This document shows, piece after piece, positions 17,870-28,000 of a stretch of DNA of 64,000 nt. The translations under genes and the position numbers were made by a program. The notes under the pieces are model-generated. The model was given only the letters and a program-made list of their open reading frames with translations, was not told the origin of the DNA and searched no databases. Origin of the DNA: Croceimicrobium sp963977415 (GTDB taxonomy: Bacteria; Bacteroidota; Bacteroidia; Flavobacteriales; Schleiferiaceae); assembly GCA_963977415.1 (NCBI GenBank), contig CAXBOS010000001.1, forward strand, positions 310,001-374,000. Direction: 5' to 3'. Each line of letters begins with the position of its first letter. Positions within the stretch are counted from its first letter, which is position 1.

Positions 17870-18871
17870 TTGAATAAAAGCCTGAAAAACATAGTCAAAT
17901 ACCTTCTTTTCTCTAGTATCGGGGCTCTCTTTCTTTACCTGGCTTTTCGCCAAACAGAGTGGTCGAAACTAATGGAAGACTTTCGTCAGGCCGATTACAA
18001 ATACGTTATAATTTCCATGCTTATGGGCTACGCGGCCTTTATAAGCAGAGGTATGCGCTGGAATTTACTTTTGGAGCCCTTGGGTAAAAAAGCCAATACT
18101 TGGAATGCCATTCACGCAGTTTCAATTGGCTACTTTGCTAATGCTGCGGTACCTCGTGCCGGTGAAGTAATGCGTTGCACCTCTCTGCGCAGCACCGATG
18201 AAATTCCACTAGAAAGACTATTCGGCACCGTGGTGCTGGAAAGGGTTATCGACGGTTTCATGCTGCTTAGCCTCATCGCGCTCACCGTAATTTTGCAGTT
18301 CAGCAACTTTGCTCATTTCTTCGAGGAGGCTTTTGCACAAAGTCCTGGCGAGGCGAGCACCGGTATTTCGCCCAAATTTTTAATCATTGGTGGATTCTTA
18401 CTAGTGCTTCTGATTGCGTTTTTATTGCGTCATAAAATTCAGTCTTTACCTTTCTTCGCAAAGATTAGAGAACTGTGGCAGGGCTTTAAAGAGGGTTTTG
18501 CTTCTTTGGCCAAAGTGGAAAATAAATGGGCCTTTGTAGGGCATACTTTATTCATTTGGGCGAACTATTTTTTAATGATATATGTCGTTGTTTTTGCCCT
18601 TCCGGCCACAGCCGAGATAGGTTTGGCAAACGGCCTTTTTGTAATGATAGCAGGCGGGATGGGAATGGTGGTTCCTTCGCCTGGTGGCATTGGTTCTTAT
18701 CACTACTTAGTAATGCTAGCCTTATCGGTTTTAGGTGTATCGCAGGTAGATGGATTAAGCTTTGCTACCCTGGTGCACGGCGGGCAGTTTTTAATGACCA
18801 TCATTGCAGGATTAATCGCGATGCCCTTTATTTACCGTGCTCGTAAAAAACTAAAAGCAAATTCGGAATGA
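17870..18871 (+). CDS. Flippase-like / LPG-synthase TM-region family membrane protein
   Basis: A 333-residue integral membrane protein of the UPF0104 (TIGR00374, lysylphosphatidylglycerol synthase transmembrane region) family. It has about eight hydrophobic helices, and motifs 'FISRGMRWNLLLEPLG', 'AVSIGYFANAAVPRAGEVMRCTSL', 'VLERVIDGFMLL' and 'GGMGMVVPSPGGIGSYHYLV'. These proteins are presumed lipid or glycolipid flippases; the substrate is not known here. The start is TTG at 17870 (MNKSLKNIVKYL), since no ATG is near and the N-terminus fits. It overlaps the next gene by 4 bp (ATGA), so it is part of the panC-panD-...-radA unit. Confidence 0.85.
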   Translation: MNKSLKNIVKYLLFSSIGALFLYLAFRQTEWSKLMEDFRQADYKYVIISMLMGYAAFISRGMRWNLLLEPLGKKANTWNAIHAVSIGYFANAAVPRAGEVMRCTSLRSTDEIPLERLFGTVVLERVIDGFMLLSLIALTVILQFSNFAHFFEEAFAQSPGEASTGISPKFLIIGGFLLVLLIAFLLRHKIQSLPFFAKIRELWQGFKEGFASLAKVENKWAFVGHTLFIWANYFLMIYVVVFALPATAEIGLANGLFVMIAGGMGMVVPSPGGIGSYHYLVMLALSVLGVSQVDGLSFATLVHGGQFLMTIIAGLIAMPFIYRARKKLKANSE

Positions 18872-19239
18872 CCTTAAGAGAAGCCTTACGCAATAAGAAA
18901 AAGTCGGTGATTGATATGAATCATCAAATAAGTGCTTGGGATATTTACGGCGAAGCGAGCTTGGTTTTGATCTGTGCCCATTGGGAGCCCAATGCCGAAA
19001 ATCTGCATAAGCTTCTCGATTATCTTTCCTTTGCCGATAAGCTGATTATCGCGCTTCCTGAAGAGACGAGCCCAAACCGCATTTTTGAAGTGGCTAACCT
19101 TGAAGTGATCGATGGCATCCTTACTTATAGTGATGCAACAGAATTAATGAAACAAATTCCTTTGGCAAAATTTGCCATCGATGGAATGACTCTTAGCGGC
19201 CTTTCGGCAGATCTGAAGGCAAGGATGGCCGCGCTATAA
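18868..19239 (+). CDS. Conserved hypothetical protein upstream of radA
   Basis: A 123-residue cytosolic protein with alternating helices and strands: 'SLVLICAHWEPNAENLHKLLDYL', 'ADKLIIALPEE', 'FAIDGMTLSGLSADLKARMAAL'. The pattern suggests a small Rossmann-like fold, but the family is not recognised. It overlaps the flippase gene by 4 bp and radA by 1 bp (TAATG), so it is co-translated with both. Confidence 0.65.
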   Translation: MTLREALRNKKKSVIDMNHQISAWDIYGEASLVLICAHWEPNAENLHKLLDYLSFADKLIIALPEETSPNRIFEVANLEVIDGILTYSDATELMKQIPLAKFAIDGMTLSGLSADLKARMAAL

Positions 19240-20615
19240 TGGCCAAAAGCAAAACATCTCATATTTGTCAAAGTTGCGGCGCCGAACACAGCAAGTGGAT
19301 GGGACAATGTTCGCGCTGTGGTGAATGGAACACTATTGTAGAAGAATTAATTCAGGCGCCTTCAAAAACCCCTGCTTGGCAAGCGGGCTCTACTGCATCC
19401 AAAGCGGGTACCAATGCTAAAGTTAAGGTGCGATCTATTCGCGATACCGAAATTATTCAAAGACCACGGCTAAGTACAAACGACGAAGAATTCGACCGTG
19501 TTTTAGGCGGTGGAATAGTAGCGGGTTCAGTGGTTTTAATTGGGGGAGAACCGGGAATCGGTAAGTCTACCCTGATGTTACAAACCGCTCTTAATATTTC
19601 TAAAAAATGCCTCTACGTGAGTGGCGAAGAAAGTGAGGAGCAGGTACAAATGCGGGCCCAACGTATCGGTATAAAAAATGAAGAGTGCTATCTCTTGACC
19701 GCTACTAATACCCAAGAAATATTTAAACAAATTAGTCTTAACCAACCGGAATTTATCGTTCTCGATTCCATCCAAACCTTACATTCTGAGGTAATTGACT
19801 CAGCGCCGGGTTCGGTTTCGCAAATTCGTCAGTGCTCGGCCGAACTAATACAATTTGCCAAAGAAACAGCCACTCCCATTTTTTTAATTGGACATATTAC
19901 CAAGGATGGTCAACTAGCGGGACCTAAATTATTGGAGCATATGGTGGATACCGTTCTTCAGTTTGAAGGCGATCGTCATCATGTATACCGTCTTTTACGC
20001 TCCCATAAAAATCGTTTCGGGGCTACGCATGAGATTGGTATTTATGAGATGAATGGTGAAGGTATGCGTCCCGTGGCTAATCCTTCTGAAATTCTTATTT
20101 CTGAACGCGATAGCGATTTAAGTGGTAATGCGATTGCCGCTACTTTAGAAGGAATTCGTCCCATGCTCGTAGAAGTACAAGCCCTATGTAGTACAGCCGT
20201 TTATGGTACGCCCCAGCGCAGCACTACCGGTTTTGATGCCCGTCGATTAAATATGCTCTTGGCCGTTTTAGAAAAACGCAGCGGTTTCCGTTTAGGGACT
20301 AAAGATGTATTTTTAAATATCACCGGCGGTATTCGCGTAGATGACCCCGCCATCGACTTAGCGGTAATTGCCGCTATTTTATCGAGCAATGAAGATATCG
20401 CGCTTTCTCCTAAACTTTGCTTTGCAGCAGAAGTGGGCCTTAGCGGCGAATTACGTCCCGTAGCGCGCGTAGAACAACGTATTAGCGAAGCACAAAAACT
20501 CGGTTACGAAGAAATTGTAATTAGCAGTCACAGTAAACTAGGTAAAGAAAAGTTTGCCATAAAACTTATTTCCTGCGGAAAAGTAGAAGAGGTTTTTCAA
20601 CATCTTTTTGGCTAA
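19239..20615 (+). CDS. radA: DNA repair protein RadA
   Basis: A 458-residue RecA-like helicase-type ATPase acting on recombination branch intermediates. It has an N-terminal C4 zinc finger 'CQSCGAEHSKWMGQCSRCG' (about 10-28) and Walker A 'GGEPGIGKST' (about 104-113). Next come the Walker B region 'FIVLDSIQTL' and the RadA-specific KNRFG motif in 'SHKNRFGATHEIG'. A C-terminal Lon-protease-like domain has 'DVFLNITGGIRVDDPAIDLAV' and lacks the protease Ser-Lys function, as in all RadA. It is last in the rightward unit from panC. Confidence 0.97.
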   Translation: MAKSKTSHICQSCGAEHSKWMGQCSRCGEWNTIVEELIQAPSKTPAWQAGSTASKAGTNAKVKVRSIRDTEIIQRPRLSTNDEEFDRVLGGGIVAGSVVLIGGEPGIGKSTLMLQTALNISKKCLYVSGEESEEQVQMRAQRIGIKNEECYLLTATNTQEIFKQISLNQPEFIVLDSIQTLHSEVIDSAPGSVSQIRQCSAELIQFAKETATPIFLIGHITKDGQLAGPKLLEHMVDTVLQFEGDRHHVYRLLRSHKNRFGATHEIGIYEMNGEGMRPVANPSEILISERDSDLSGNAIAATLEGIRPMLVEVQALCSTAVYGTPQRSTTGFDARRLNMLLAVLEKRSGFRLGTKDVFLNITGGIRVDDPAIDLAVIAAILSSNEDIALSPKLCFAAEVGLSGELRPVARVEQRISEAQKLGYEEIVISSHSKLGKEKFAIKLISCGKVEEVFQHLFG

Positions 20616-20670
20616 ATTTCTCCAGTTTATAGGGTACCTTTATCTCTGCTTAGTCTAAAGCGGATAATCC

Positions 20671-20701
20671 TTCGTTTACCTAAATTCTTACACTATTTTT
20701 G
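20671..20701 (+). promoter_or_regulatory. Promoter of the mrp-nfu-korAB operon
   Basis: TTCG at 20671-20674, a 19-bp spacer, then TATTTTTG at 20694-20701. This is a good fit to the Bacteroidota sigma-ABfr consensus. The ATG follows at 20720. Confidence 0.75.
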
Positions 20702-20719
20702 CCTAAATCTTAAAAGAGA

Positions 20720-21856
20720 ATGAGTTTAACTAAAAATGACGTTCTAGCGGTACTAAAAGAGATACCTGCCACTAAAGCAGGTACCAATTTGGTAGATGCG
20801 AATCACGTAAAGAATGTTCTAATATTTGGCGATGAAGTAGTGGTGGAAGTGATTTCCGAATCGCCTGCTCTACATGTGAAAAAGAAATTGGAAGTGGATA
20901 TCCTAAAAGTGATCCACGAAAAAATAGATAAAAAACTAAAGGTCGAGGTAAAAATCGAAGTGCCTAAAGCCGCCGAAGAGCGCGCCAATTTAATTCGAGG
21001 CGAAGCTTTACCGGGCGTGAAAAACATAATTGCCATCGCCTCGGGTAAAGGGGGAGTAGGTAAATCTACCGTAGCTGCGAATCTGGCGATAAGCCTAAAA
21101 AGCATGGGTTTTTCCGTAGGATTGGTGGATGCCGATATTTACGGTCCTTCTGTGCCTACCATGTTCGATATTGAAAATGCGCGTCCAGGTACCATTACTA
21201 TAGATGGCAAAAGCAAAATGGACCCCGTTGAAAGCTATGGCATAAAAATTCTGTCGATTGGCTTTTTCGCTAAGGCAGATCAGGCAGTAGTTTGGCGTGG
21301 ACCCATGGCTTCCAAGGCGCTAAATCAGCTATTGCGAGATGCGCACTGGGGAGAGCTCGATTTTATGCTTATTGATCTTCCTCCGGGTACAGGCGATATT
21401 CATTTAAGTACCGTGCAAGCGGTGCCAATTTCGGGAGCGGTAATCGTTAGTACCCCGCAAAATGTAGCTTTAGCTGATGCGCGCAAAGGAGTGGCCATGT
21501 TTAAAGTGGAAAACATTAATGTTCCCATTTTAGGGATGATTGAAAACATGGCTTACTTTAGTCCTCCCGAGTTACCCGATAATAAATATTACCTTTTCGG
21601 ACAGGGTGGCGTGCGTAACTTAGCGAACCAATTGCAAGTACCCTTTTTAGGTGAATTACCTTTGGTGCAAAGTATCCGCGAATCGGGCGATGTGGGTCGC
21701 CCCGCTGCTTTACAAGAGGGTACCGCCGTGCAAAAACAGTTTGAGGAAATAACCCGCAATATGGTTTCGGAATTAATGAAGCGTAACGAAGAGTTACCGC
21801 CCACCGAGGTTACTCGTATTACCACCATGGCTGGTTGCTCGGCCGTAAATAAATAA
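20720..21856 (+). CDS. mrp: Mrp/NBP35 family Fe-S cluster carrier ATPase
   Basis: A 378-residue P-loop NTPase (ApbC/Mrp). It has an N-terminal DUF59/MIP18-like domain (about 1-85), then a deviant Walker A 'ASGKGGVGKST' (about 109-119), 'VDADIYGPSVPTMF' and 'MLIDLPPGTGD'. The bridging CxxC of many Mrp proteins is replaced here by 'YFSPPELPDNKY', a form I recall in Bacteroidota, so cluster ligation may differ. It is first in an operon with an NfuA-like scaffold and KorAB, pointing to Fe-S delivery to that oxidoreductase or to general maturation. Confidence 0.9.
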   Translation: MSLTKNDVLAVLKEIPATKAGTNLVDANHVKNVLIFGDEVVVEVISESPALHVKKKLEVDILKVIHEKIDKKLKVEVKIEVPKAAEERANLIRGEALPGVKNIIAIASGKGGVGKSTVAANLAISLKSMGFSVGLVDADIYGPSVPTMFDIENARPGTITIDGKSKMDPVESYGIKILSIGFFAKADQAVVWRGPMASKALNQLLRDAHWGELDFMLIDLPPGTGDIHLSTVQAVPISGAVIVSTPQNVALADARKGVAMFKVENINVPILGMIENMAYFSPPELPDNKYYLFGQGGVRNLANQLQVPFLGELPLVQSIRESGDVGRPAALQEGTAVQKQFEEITRNMVSELMKRNEELPPTEVTRITTMAGCSAVNK

Positions 21857-21859
21857 GCT

Positions 21860-22111
21860 ATGGAAAACAAAGAAGATATTCTGAGACGCATAAATATAGC
21901 ACTGGATGAAATTCGTCCCTTTTTAAAATCGGACGGAGGTGATATAAGTTTAGTTGATTTAGATGAAGAAGGAATCGTAATGGTGAAATTACACGGCGCC
22001 TGCATTGGCTGCAGTGTAAACCAAATGACTTTAAAAAGCGGCGTGGAAATGACCATTAAAAAGCATGCCCCCGAAGTTCTTAAAGTCAACGAAGTAAGTA
22101 TGATGCCCTAA
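21860..22111 (+). CDS. NifU C-terminal domain (Nfu) Fe-S scaffold protein
   Basis: An 83-residue single Nfu domain: 'IRPFLKSDGGDISLVDLDEEG', then the cluster-binding CxxC in 'LHGACIGCSVNQMTLKSGVE'. It transfers 4Fe-4S or 2Fe-2S clusters to apo-proteins. It starts 3 bp after mrp and overlaps korA by 1 bp (TAATG), so stoichiometric coupling with the Mrp carrier and KorA is likely. Confidence 0.93.
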   Translation: MENKEDILRRINIALDEIRPFLKSDGGDISLVDLDEEGIVMVKLHGACIGCSVNQMTLKSGVEMTIKKHAPEVLKVNEVSMMP

Positions 22112-23943
22112 TGAACACCCAGTCTTTAAGTAAAGTAACCATTCATTTTGCTGGCGACTCAGGCGACGGAATTCAACTCGCGGGTTCGCAGTTTACCAAT
22201 ACTACCGCTTTGGCGGGAAACGATCTAAGTACTTTTCCCGATTTCCCTGCGGAAATTAGAGCTCCTATTGGAACGGTAGCGGGAGTTTCTGGTTTTCAAA
22301 TAAATTTTGGAAGCGAGAAAATCCACACGCCTGGCGGTCGCCCCGATGTACTGGTGGCCATGAATGCCGCCGCTTTTAAAAAGAACTTCCCCAACCTGAA
22401 AAGTGGGGGAATTATAGTTTTAGATTCCGCTGGTTTCGATAAGAAAAACCTCCGTTTGGCGGCTTACGATGAAAGCAGTACACCTATCGAAGATATCCCC
22501 AAGGAGTATCAGGTTTACGCCGTCGATATTACCAAATTAAATCGCGAGGCACTGAAAGATTTAAGTCTCGGTAGTCGCGATAAAGATCGCTCACGCAATA
22601 TGTTTGCCTTGGGCTTTATCTATTTCCTTTACAGTAGAAGCCTACAAACCACCATTTCGTTTTTAGAAGCGAAGTTTAAGTCCAAGCCCGAAGTTTTAGA
22701 AGCCAATTTACGCGCCTTAAATGCGGGTTATAATTATGGCGATACCATCGAGGCGATTAGTCGTTTTAAAGTGGCACCCGCCCAAATGGAAAAGGGTGAA
22801 TACCGCAATATTACCGGTAATCAGGCAACGGCCCTAGGCTTAATTGCCGCCGCTGCAAAAAGTGGACTAGATCTGTTTTATGGCTCCTATCCCATTACTC
22901 CAGCTTCCGATATTTTACACGAATTAGCGGCGCATAAAAACCGGGGGGTGAAAACCTTTCAGGCGGAAGATGAAATTGCCGCAGTAACTTCTGCCATTGG
23001 TGCTTCCTTTGGCGGTGCCTTGGCGGTAACGGGTACTTCGGGTCCTGGAATGGCTTTAAAAACCGAAGGTATTGGTTTGGCCTTCATGCTAGAAATACCC
23101 ATGGTTATTGTTAATGTGCAGCGGGGTGGCCCTAGTACAGGATTACCTACTAAAACGGAGCAAAGCGATTTATTACAAGCGCTTTATGGCCGAAATGGTG
23201 AGGCGCCCATTCCTGTAATCGCAGCCAATTCTCCGGCTGATTGTTTTAGTTCAGCCTTTGAAGCGGCGCGCATTGCCCTAGAACACATGACTCCTGTTAT
23301 TTTATTAACCGATGGTTATATTGCCAACAGTTCCGAACCTTGGAAATTCCCTCAGGCGAGTTCTCTAGCGTCAATTAAACCGCCTACAGTAAAAGCCGAT
23401 GCGTCGCATTACCTTCCTTATAAAAGGGATGAAAGGGACGTGCGCTCATGGGCTATTCCAGGAACCCCTGGCTTAGAGCATCGTTTGGGCGGATTGGAAA
23501 AGGAGCAAGAAACGGGTAATGTTAGTTATGAGGCGGATAATCACCAAGCAATGGTGAAAGTACGCGATCGTAAAGTGCGTTTAATTGCGAAAGATTATCC
23601 TGCCCAGAAATTAATTCAAGGACCACCCAGTGGACCCTTATTGGTGCTGGGTTGGGGCAATACCCTTGGTGCTATACAAGTAGCGGTTGAACATGCTTTA
23701 GAGCAAGGCTTAGCAGTAGCGCAATTGCATTTGAAATACATTAATCCCTTACCAGAAGATTTAGGAGCAATCCTATCTGCCTATGAGCGCGTACTAATTC
23801 CCGAGCTCAATAATGGACAATTGGCGCGGCTAATACGCGATCAATACTTGGTGGATGCTGAGGTTTTGGATAAGATAAAAGGTCAGCCCTTTTTAGCGGA
23901 AGAGATTTTAGAGAAAATTAAAAGTTTAGTAGAAAATGACTGA
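22111..23943 (+). CDS. korA: 2-oxoacid:acceptor oxidoreductase, alpha subunit (gamma-alpha fusion)
   Basis: A 610-residue fused subunit. The N-terminal gamma domain has 'FAGDSGDGIQLAGSQFTN', '..FPDFPAEIRAPIGTVAGVSGFQ' and 'DVLVAMNAAAF'. From about residue 230 comes the alpha (pyrimidine-binding) domain with 'FYGSYPITPASDILHELA', 'AEDEIAAVTSAIGASFGGALAVTGTSGPG' and 'RGGPSTGLPTKTEQSD'. With KorB it decarboxylates 2-oxoglutarate (or a related 2-oxoacid) to the CoA ester, reducing ferredoxin. It overlaps korB by 8 bp. Confidence 0.95.
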   Translation: MNTQSLSKVTIHFAGDSGDGIQLAGSQFTNTTALAGNDLSTFPDFPAEIRAPIGTVAGVSGFQINFGSEKIHTPGGRPDVLVAMNAAAFKKNFPNLKSGGIIVLDSAGFDKKNLRLAAYDESSTPIEDIPKEYQVYAVDITKLNREALKDLSLGSRDKDRSRNMFALGFIYFLYSRSLQTTISFLEAKFKSKPEVLEANLRALNAGYNYGDTIEAISRFKVAPAQMEKGEYRNITGNQATALGLIAAAAKSGLDLFYGSYPITPASDILHELAAHKNRGVKTFQAEDEIAAVTSAIGASFGGALAVTGTSGPGMALKTEGIGLAFMLEIPMVIVNVQRGGPSTGLPTKTEQSDLLQALYGRNGEAPIPVIAANSPADCFSSAFEAARIALEHMTPVILLTDGYIANSSEPWKFPQASSLASIKPPTVKADASHYLPYKRDERDVRSWAIPGTPGLEHRLGGLEKEQETGNVSYEADNHQAMVKVRDRKVRLIAKDYPAQKLIQGPPSGPLLVLGWGNTLGAIQVAVEHALEQGLAVAQLHLKYINPLPEDLGAILSAYERVLIPELNNGQLARLIRDQYLVDAEVLDKIKGQPFLAEEILEKIKSLVEND

Positions 23944-24946
23944 GCCCAATAGCGCCGTATTTACCGCTAAAGAGGCGGCCAGTGATCAAGAGGTAAGATG
24001 GTGCCCCGGCTGCGGTGATTACAGTATTTTAAAACAAATGCAGTCGGTAATTCCTGGTTTAGGAATTAAGCGTGAGGATATTGTTTTTATTTCTGGCATT
24101 GGCTGCAGTTCACGCTTTCCTTACTATATGAATACCTATGGAATGCATAGCATTCACGGGAGAGCGCCCGCCGTGGCGAGTGGTTTGAAAATGGTAAATC
24201 CCGACTTAAGTGTATGGGTTATTACTGGTGATGGCGATGGTTTGTCCATCGGTGGAAATCACCTTATACACCTCTTACGTCGTAACTTAGACCTTAATGT
24301 ACTGCTCTTTAATAATGAAATTTATGGCCTAACTAAAGGGCAGTATTCCCCTACTTCGGAAATGGGGAAACGCACCAAAAGTAGTCCTATGGGCAGCCTC
24401 GATCATCCATTTAATCCTTTGGCTTTAGCGCTGGGCGCAGATGCGACTTTTGTAGCACGCACCATAGACCGCGACCCTGTGCATTTAAGAGGCGTTTTAG
24501 AAACCTCTAATCTCCATAAGGGTACCAGCTTTATCGAAATTTATCAAAATTGCAACGTTTTTAATGATGGCGCCTTTCTTAGCTACAGCGATAAAAAACA
24601 AAAAGGACAGCATATAATTTTATTAGAAGAGGGACAGCCTTTGCTTTTTGATGAAGGCAAAAAAGGTATTCGCTTGAATGGCTTAAAGCCCGAAATCGTT
24701 GACTTGGAAGAAGGTTTTTCGGCCAACGATCTTTGGATTCACGATAGTAGAGATGCAACTAAGGCTTATCTTTTAAGTCGCTTTTTTGATGATAACTTCC
24801 CTCGACCCTTTGGTGTTTTCTACCAAGAAGATCGCCCTTGCTACGAAGAACAACTTATCGCCCAAATTAATCACGCCAAGGAAATCCAAGGCGAGACGGA
24901 TTTAGATGATTTATTGCGGGGTAAACGCAGTTGGACGGTAGATTAA
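23936..24946 (+). CDS. korB: 2-oxoacid:ferredoxin oxidoreductase, beta subunit
   Basis: A 336-residue TPP-binding subunit. It has 'WCPGCGDYSILKQMQ' (cluster Cys pair, about 22-27), 'FISGIGCSSRFPYYMNTYGMHSIHGRAPAVASG' and the TPP-metal motif 'VITGDGDGLSIGGNHLIH...LLFNNEIYGLTKGQYSPTS'. It partners KorA in the TCA-cycle-type 2-oxoglutarate reaction. It is the end of the mrp operon. Downstream hairpins belong to the leftward gene at 25009. Confidence 0.95.
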   Translation: MTEPNSAVFTAKEAASDQEVRWCPGCGDYSILKQMQSVIPGLGIKREDIVFISGIGCSSRFPYYMNTYGMHSIHGRAPAVASGLKMVNPDLSVWVITGDGDGLSIGGNHLIHLLRRNLDLNVLLFNNEIYGLTKGQYSPTSEMGKRTKSSPMGSLDHPFNPLALALGADATFVARTIDRDPVHLRGVLETSNLHKGTSFIEIYQNCNVFNDGAFLSYSDKKQKGQHIILLEEGQPLLFDEGKKGIRLNGLKPEIVDLEEGFSANDLWIHDSRDATKAYLLSRFFDDNFPRPFGVFYQEDRPCYEEQLIAQINHAKEIQGETDLDDLLRGKRSWTVD

Positions 24947-24980
24947 TTAATCATCATTCCTGCGCATCTCGCGAAAGCGG

Positions 24981-25007
24981 AAAAAGGAAAAAGGCCCTGG
25001 ATAGGGC
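24981..25007 (-). terminator. Terminator of the leftward 1585-residue gene
   Basis: On the minus strand GCCCT-ATCC-AGGGC is followed by CTTTTTCCTTTTT. It is also the only stop signal seen downstream of korB. Confidence 0.7.
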
Positions 25008-25008
25008 A

Positions 25009-28000
25009 CTATTCCTTTCTAATTTTTTCGTCGAATACTAAGTCGCCAATCTTCACTTTAAGGTGATAGATACTGGCCGCAAAATTCTTTACCGATAAGC
25101 TTTCCAATACTTCCTGCCCATTTAAATTTCGGTGTGAAGTATAAAGCAGAGCCCCGCGTGCATCGTAGAGGGCGATTTCCATCTTGGCTTGACCGGGGTT
25201 CATGAGACTAATATGCAAAATATCTCGACTGGGATTGGGATAAACCTGCCACTGCCATTCGTTTTTCAGACTTTCGAGACTTAGGTCAATAATGTCTACC
25301 GGATCTGATTCTAAACTGCAAATAGTATTACTCAGTTCTAGGCTATAAGTACCATTAGTTTGCAGGTTATAAGTCGCTTGGTTATTGGTTCCTGGGGCCG
25401 GAGTTCCGTTTAGTAACCACAAGTAATTGGGCGCGCTTTGGTTAGCACTCAATACCAAGCCCAAGCGTGAAAAACTAGGGCTAGGCAAAGCATCAACACT
25501 AACCTGAAAGCTGGCGTTTACCGGACAATTAGGCGCGCTGGAGTATAAATATCCGATGCTTAAATTGTGCGTTCCTGCTCCCGCAAGACTTGCGTAGAAC
25601 ACCCCATTTTGCACGCCATTTCCCGACCAAGAAGTAAGTGTTCCCGGAATTCCATTCGAATTTACTGTGGCCGAAAGAACCAAGCTGTCGCCCAAGCAAA
25701 GAGGCGCGAAGGGCGGACTCATGGTGCTGATAACCGGCAAGGCGCGAATGTCCATATTTAAGGTATTGGATATCCCCGGGCTGCTGCTTGCGCAAGATCC
25801 GCTGCCGGTAACTTCCACCCAAACCTGATCGTTATTGTTCAAGGTAGAATTGGCGTAGCTTGAACTGTTCGTTCCTACATTCATACCATTTAGCTTCCAT
25901 TGATAGCTAGGGCTAGATCCGCCACTCGTAACACTGGCGCTAAAATTAGCGTTGCTACCTGCGCAGAGCGTGGTGTTGGCCGTGCTGATGCTAACGCTAG
26001 GAACGGTTGGGGGATTAATAATGACACTAATACTATTGCTACTTACCACAGGATTGCTCACACAAATGCTATTGCTCGTCATTTCTACACTTATCGCATC
26101 GCCTTGGATTAGGCTGGTGGAGCTGTAACTGGCACTATTCGTTCCCACATTAAGCCCGTTTACCTTCCATTGATAGCTAGGACTTGAGCCACCCGCCGTG
26201 GGACTAGCCGTGAAAATTGCATTTTGTCCCGCGCACCAAGCACTGGCATTGGCACTTATACTTACGCTAGGATTTATAGTAGCATCTACTTGAATAAAGG
26301 CGGTTTTAGTGGTGTTAGTACTGCCAAAGCTATTACTGGCGTTCAAGCTAATTGTATAAGAGCCAGCATTGTTAAATTGCACTTGCGGATTTTGCGAAGA
26401 ACTATTGGTGCCGCCCGTGTAGGTGTAGCCGGCTGGACTGATGGTCCAGGCCCAAGTAGTGGGGCTATTTGTGCTTAAATCGCTAAAATTAACAGTGCTT
26501 CCCGCGCACACATTGCTGTCGTTAGCAGAGAAGTCGGCTAGCGGTATATTGGAGCTTTGTATGCCACTTACATTAATATTATCGAGGTATAGATTATTGC
26601 CATAACCATTAATTGCCTCAAATTTTATCCGCACTTCCGATTGCCCCGCATAACTATTGAGGTTAATAGTTGGGCAGTTGGTAATAATCGAATTTCCACA
26701 CCAATCGCTCGCGCTAGATGGGCTAAAACTTGAGGTTTGATCGGCTACCGTAGCGAAGTTTACACCTGCATCTGAACTATAACTAGCAATACGCTGGTAA
26801 GTGGTGCCGCAGTCGGTACTTATGTAGATGGCCATACTATCGCGATAGGCTGAACTATAGCGGGCATAGGCATAATCAAAGTCGAGGCTAATGCTGCTAT
26901 AATTACTAAAATTCAAGGGCGGACTAATAAGTCCATCTCGCTCACCAGCACTATTGTAATTAAAGAAGTCTATGCCCGCGGCGGTATTACCCGGGCTGCT
27001 TCCGCCGATGGTGTTCAAGGCCCAAGTGACGCCATTATCAGGGTTTTCGACTGTGAAAAGACTACTTGTCCCTTCAAAGTCCTCTACGAACGGAAGGCCT
27101 AAACCGCCTCCAAGTAAAAAACTGCTTTTGCTAAGGGTGTCGCTACCATTGGCATTTGAAACAATCAAACTTACAGTATAAGTTCCTGCCGCATTGAGTT
27201 GAATTTGTGGGTGCTGACTGCTACTTGAGCTTCCTGCCACAAAACTATAAGTATTGGGGCTAATGCTCCATTGCCAAGCAGTGGGATTCCCAGTAGAGGA
27301 GTCGCTGAGCTGGATGTTTTCATTAAGACAAGCCATTTCTGGGTCGGCGTAAAAATCTGCAACAGGCACTTGAGGAACGCTAAAACCATTACTGCTGAAA
27401 AGACCGCGTCCGTGGGTAGCGGCAATCACCGTTTTATCGCTATCTCTAATTTGTAACATATCTACGCGAACGCGAGAAAGGCCACTATTGCTGGCGGTCC
27501 AGTTAGGGCTGCTACTATTGAAATTACTAGTAGACCAAACCCCGACTTCGGTCGCGAGAATCACTTCGTTGCGATTGTTAGGATTAAACAAGGCCCATCT
27601 TACCGGCATATCGGGTAAATTTCCCTCCTTACTTTGCCAGCTTGTTCCGCCGTTTGAACTATACCAAACCGAGTTAACGCCATAATTAGAAAAAGTAACC
27701 AAAAGTTCATTTTCATTGGCTCCTAATTCTACGCAGGATAGATGCCCATTGGGAAAACTACTGCTGCCAATATTGGAAGAGCTTGGTGCTGAATTAGCAT
27801 TGCTCACCTTAAAAAGGTCACCACCTTCTGTTCCCACAAAAAAGGTAGTGCTGGTAGTGGTATAAGGCGAAACGCGCAAGTGAGAAGCCATACTATTCAT
27901 GCCACTTACGCTGATGCTAGAAATACTAGGTGAAGTTCTAATGCCTGTTACTCGATTTACCGTTGTACTCGTGCGAGCGGAATATAAAATTCCTTGATTA

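Noticed and set aside
17870..17900. Doubt over the TTG start of the flippase-like gene
   Set aside because: No ATG is near, and the TTG start gives the expected hydrophobic N-terminus right after panD.
25894..26181. Repeat of CTTCCATTGATAGCTAGG at a 270-bp offset
   Set aside because: Explained by two adjacent Ig-like protein units in the T9SS protein, not a mobile repeat.
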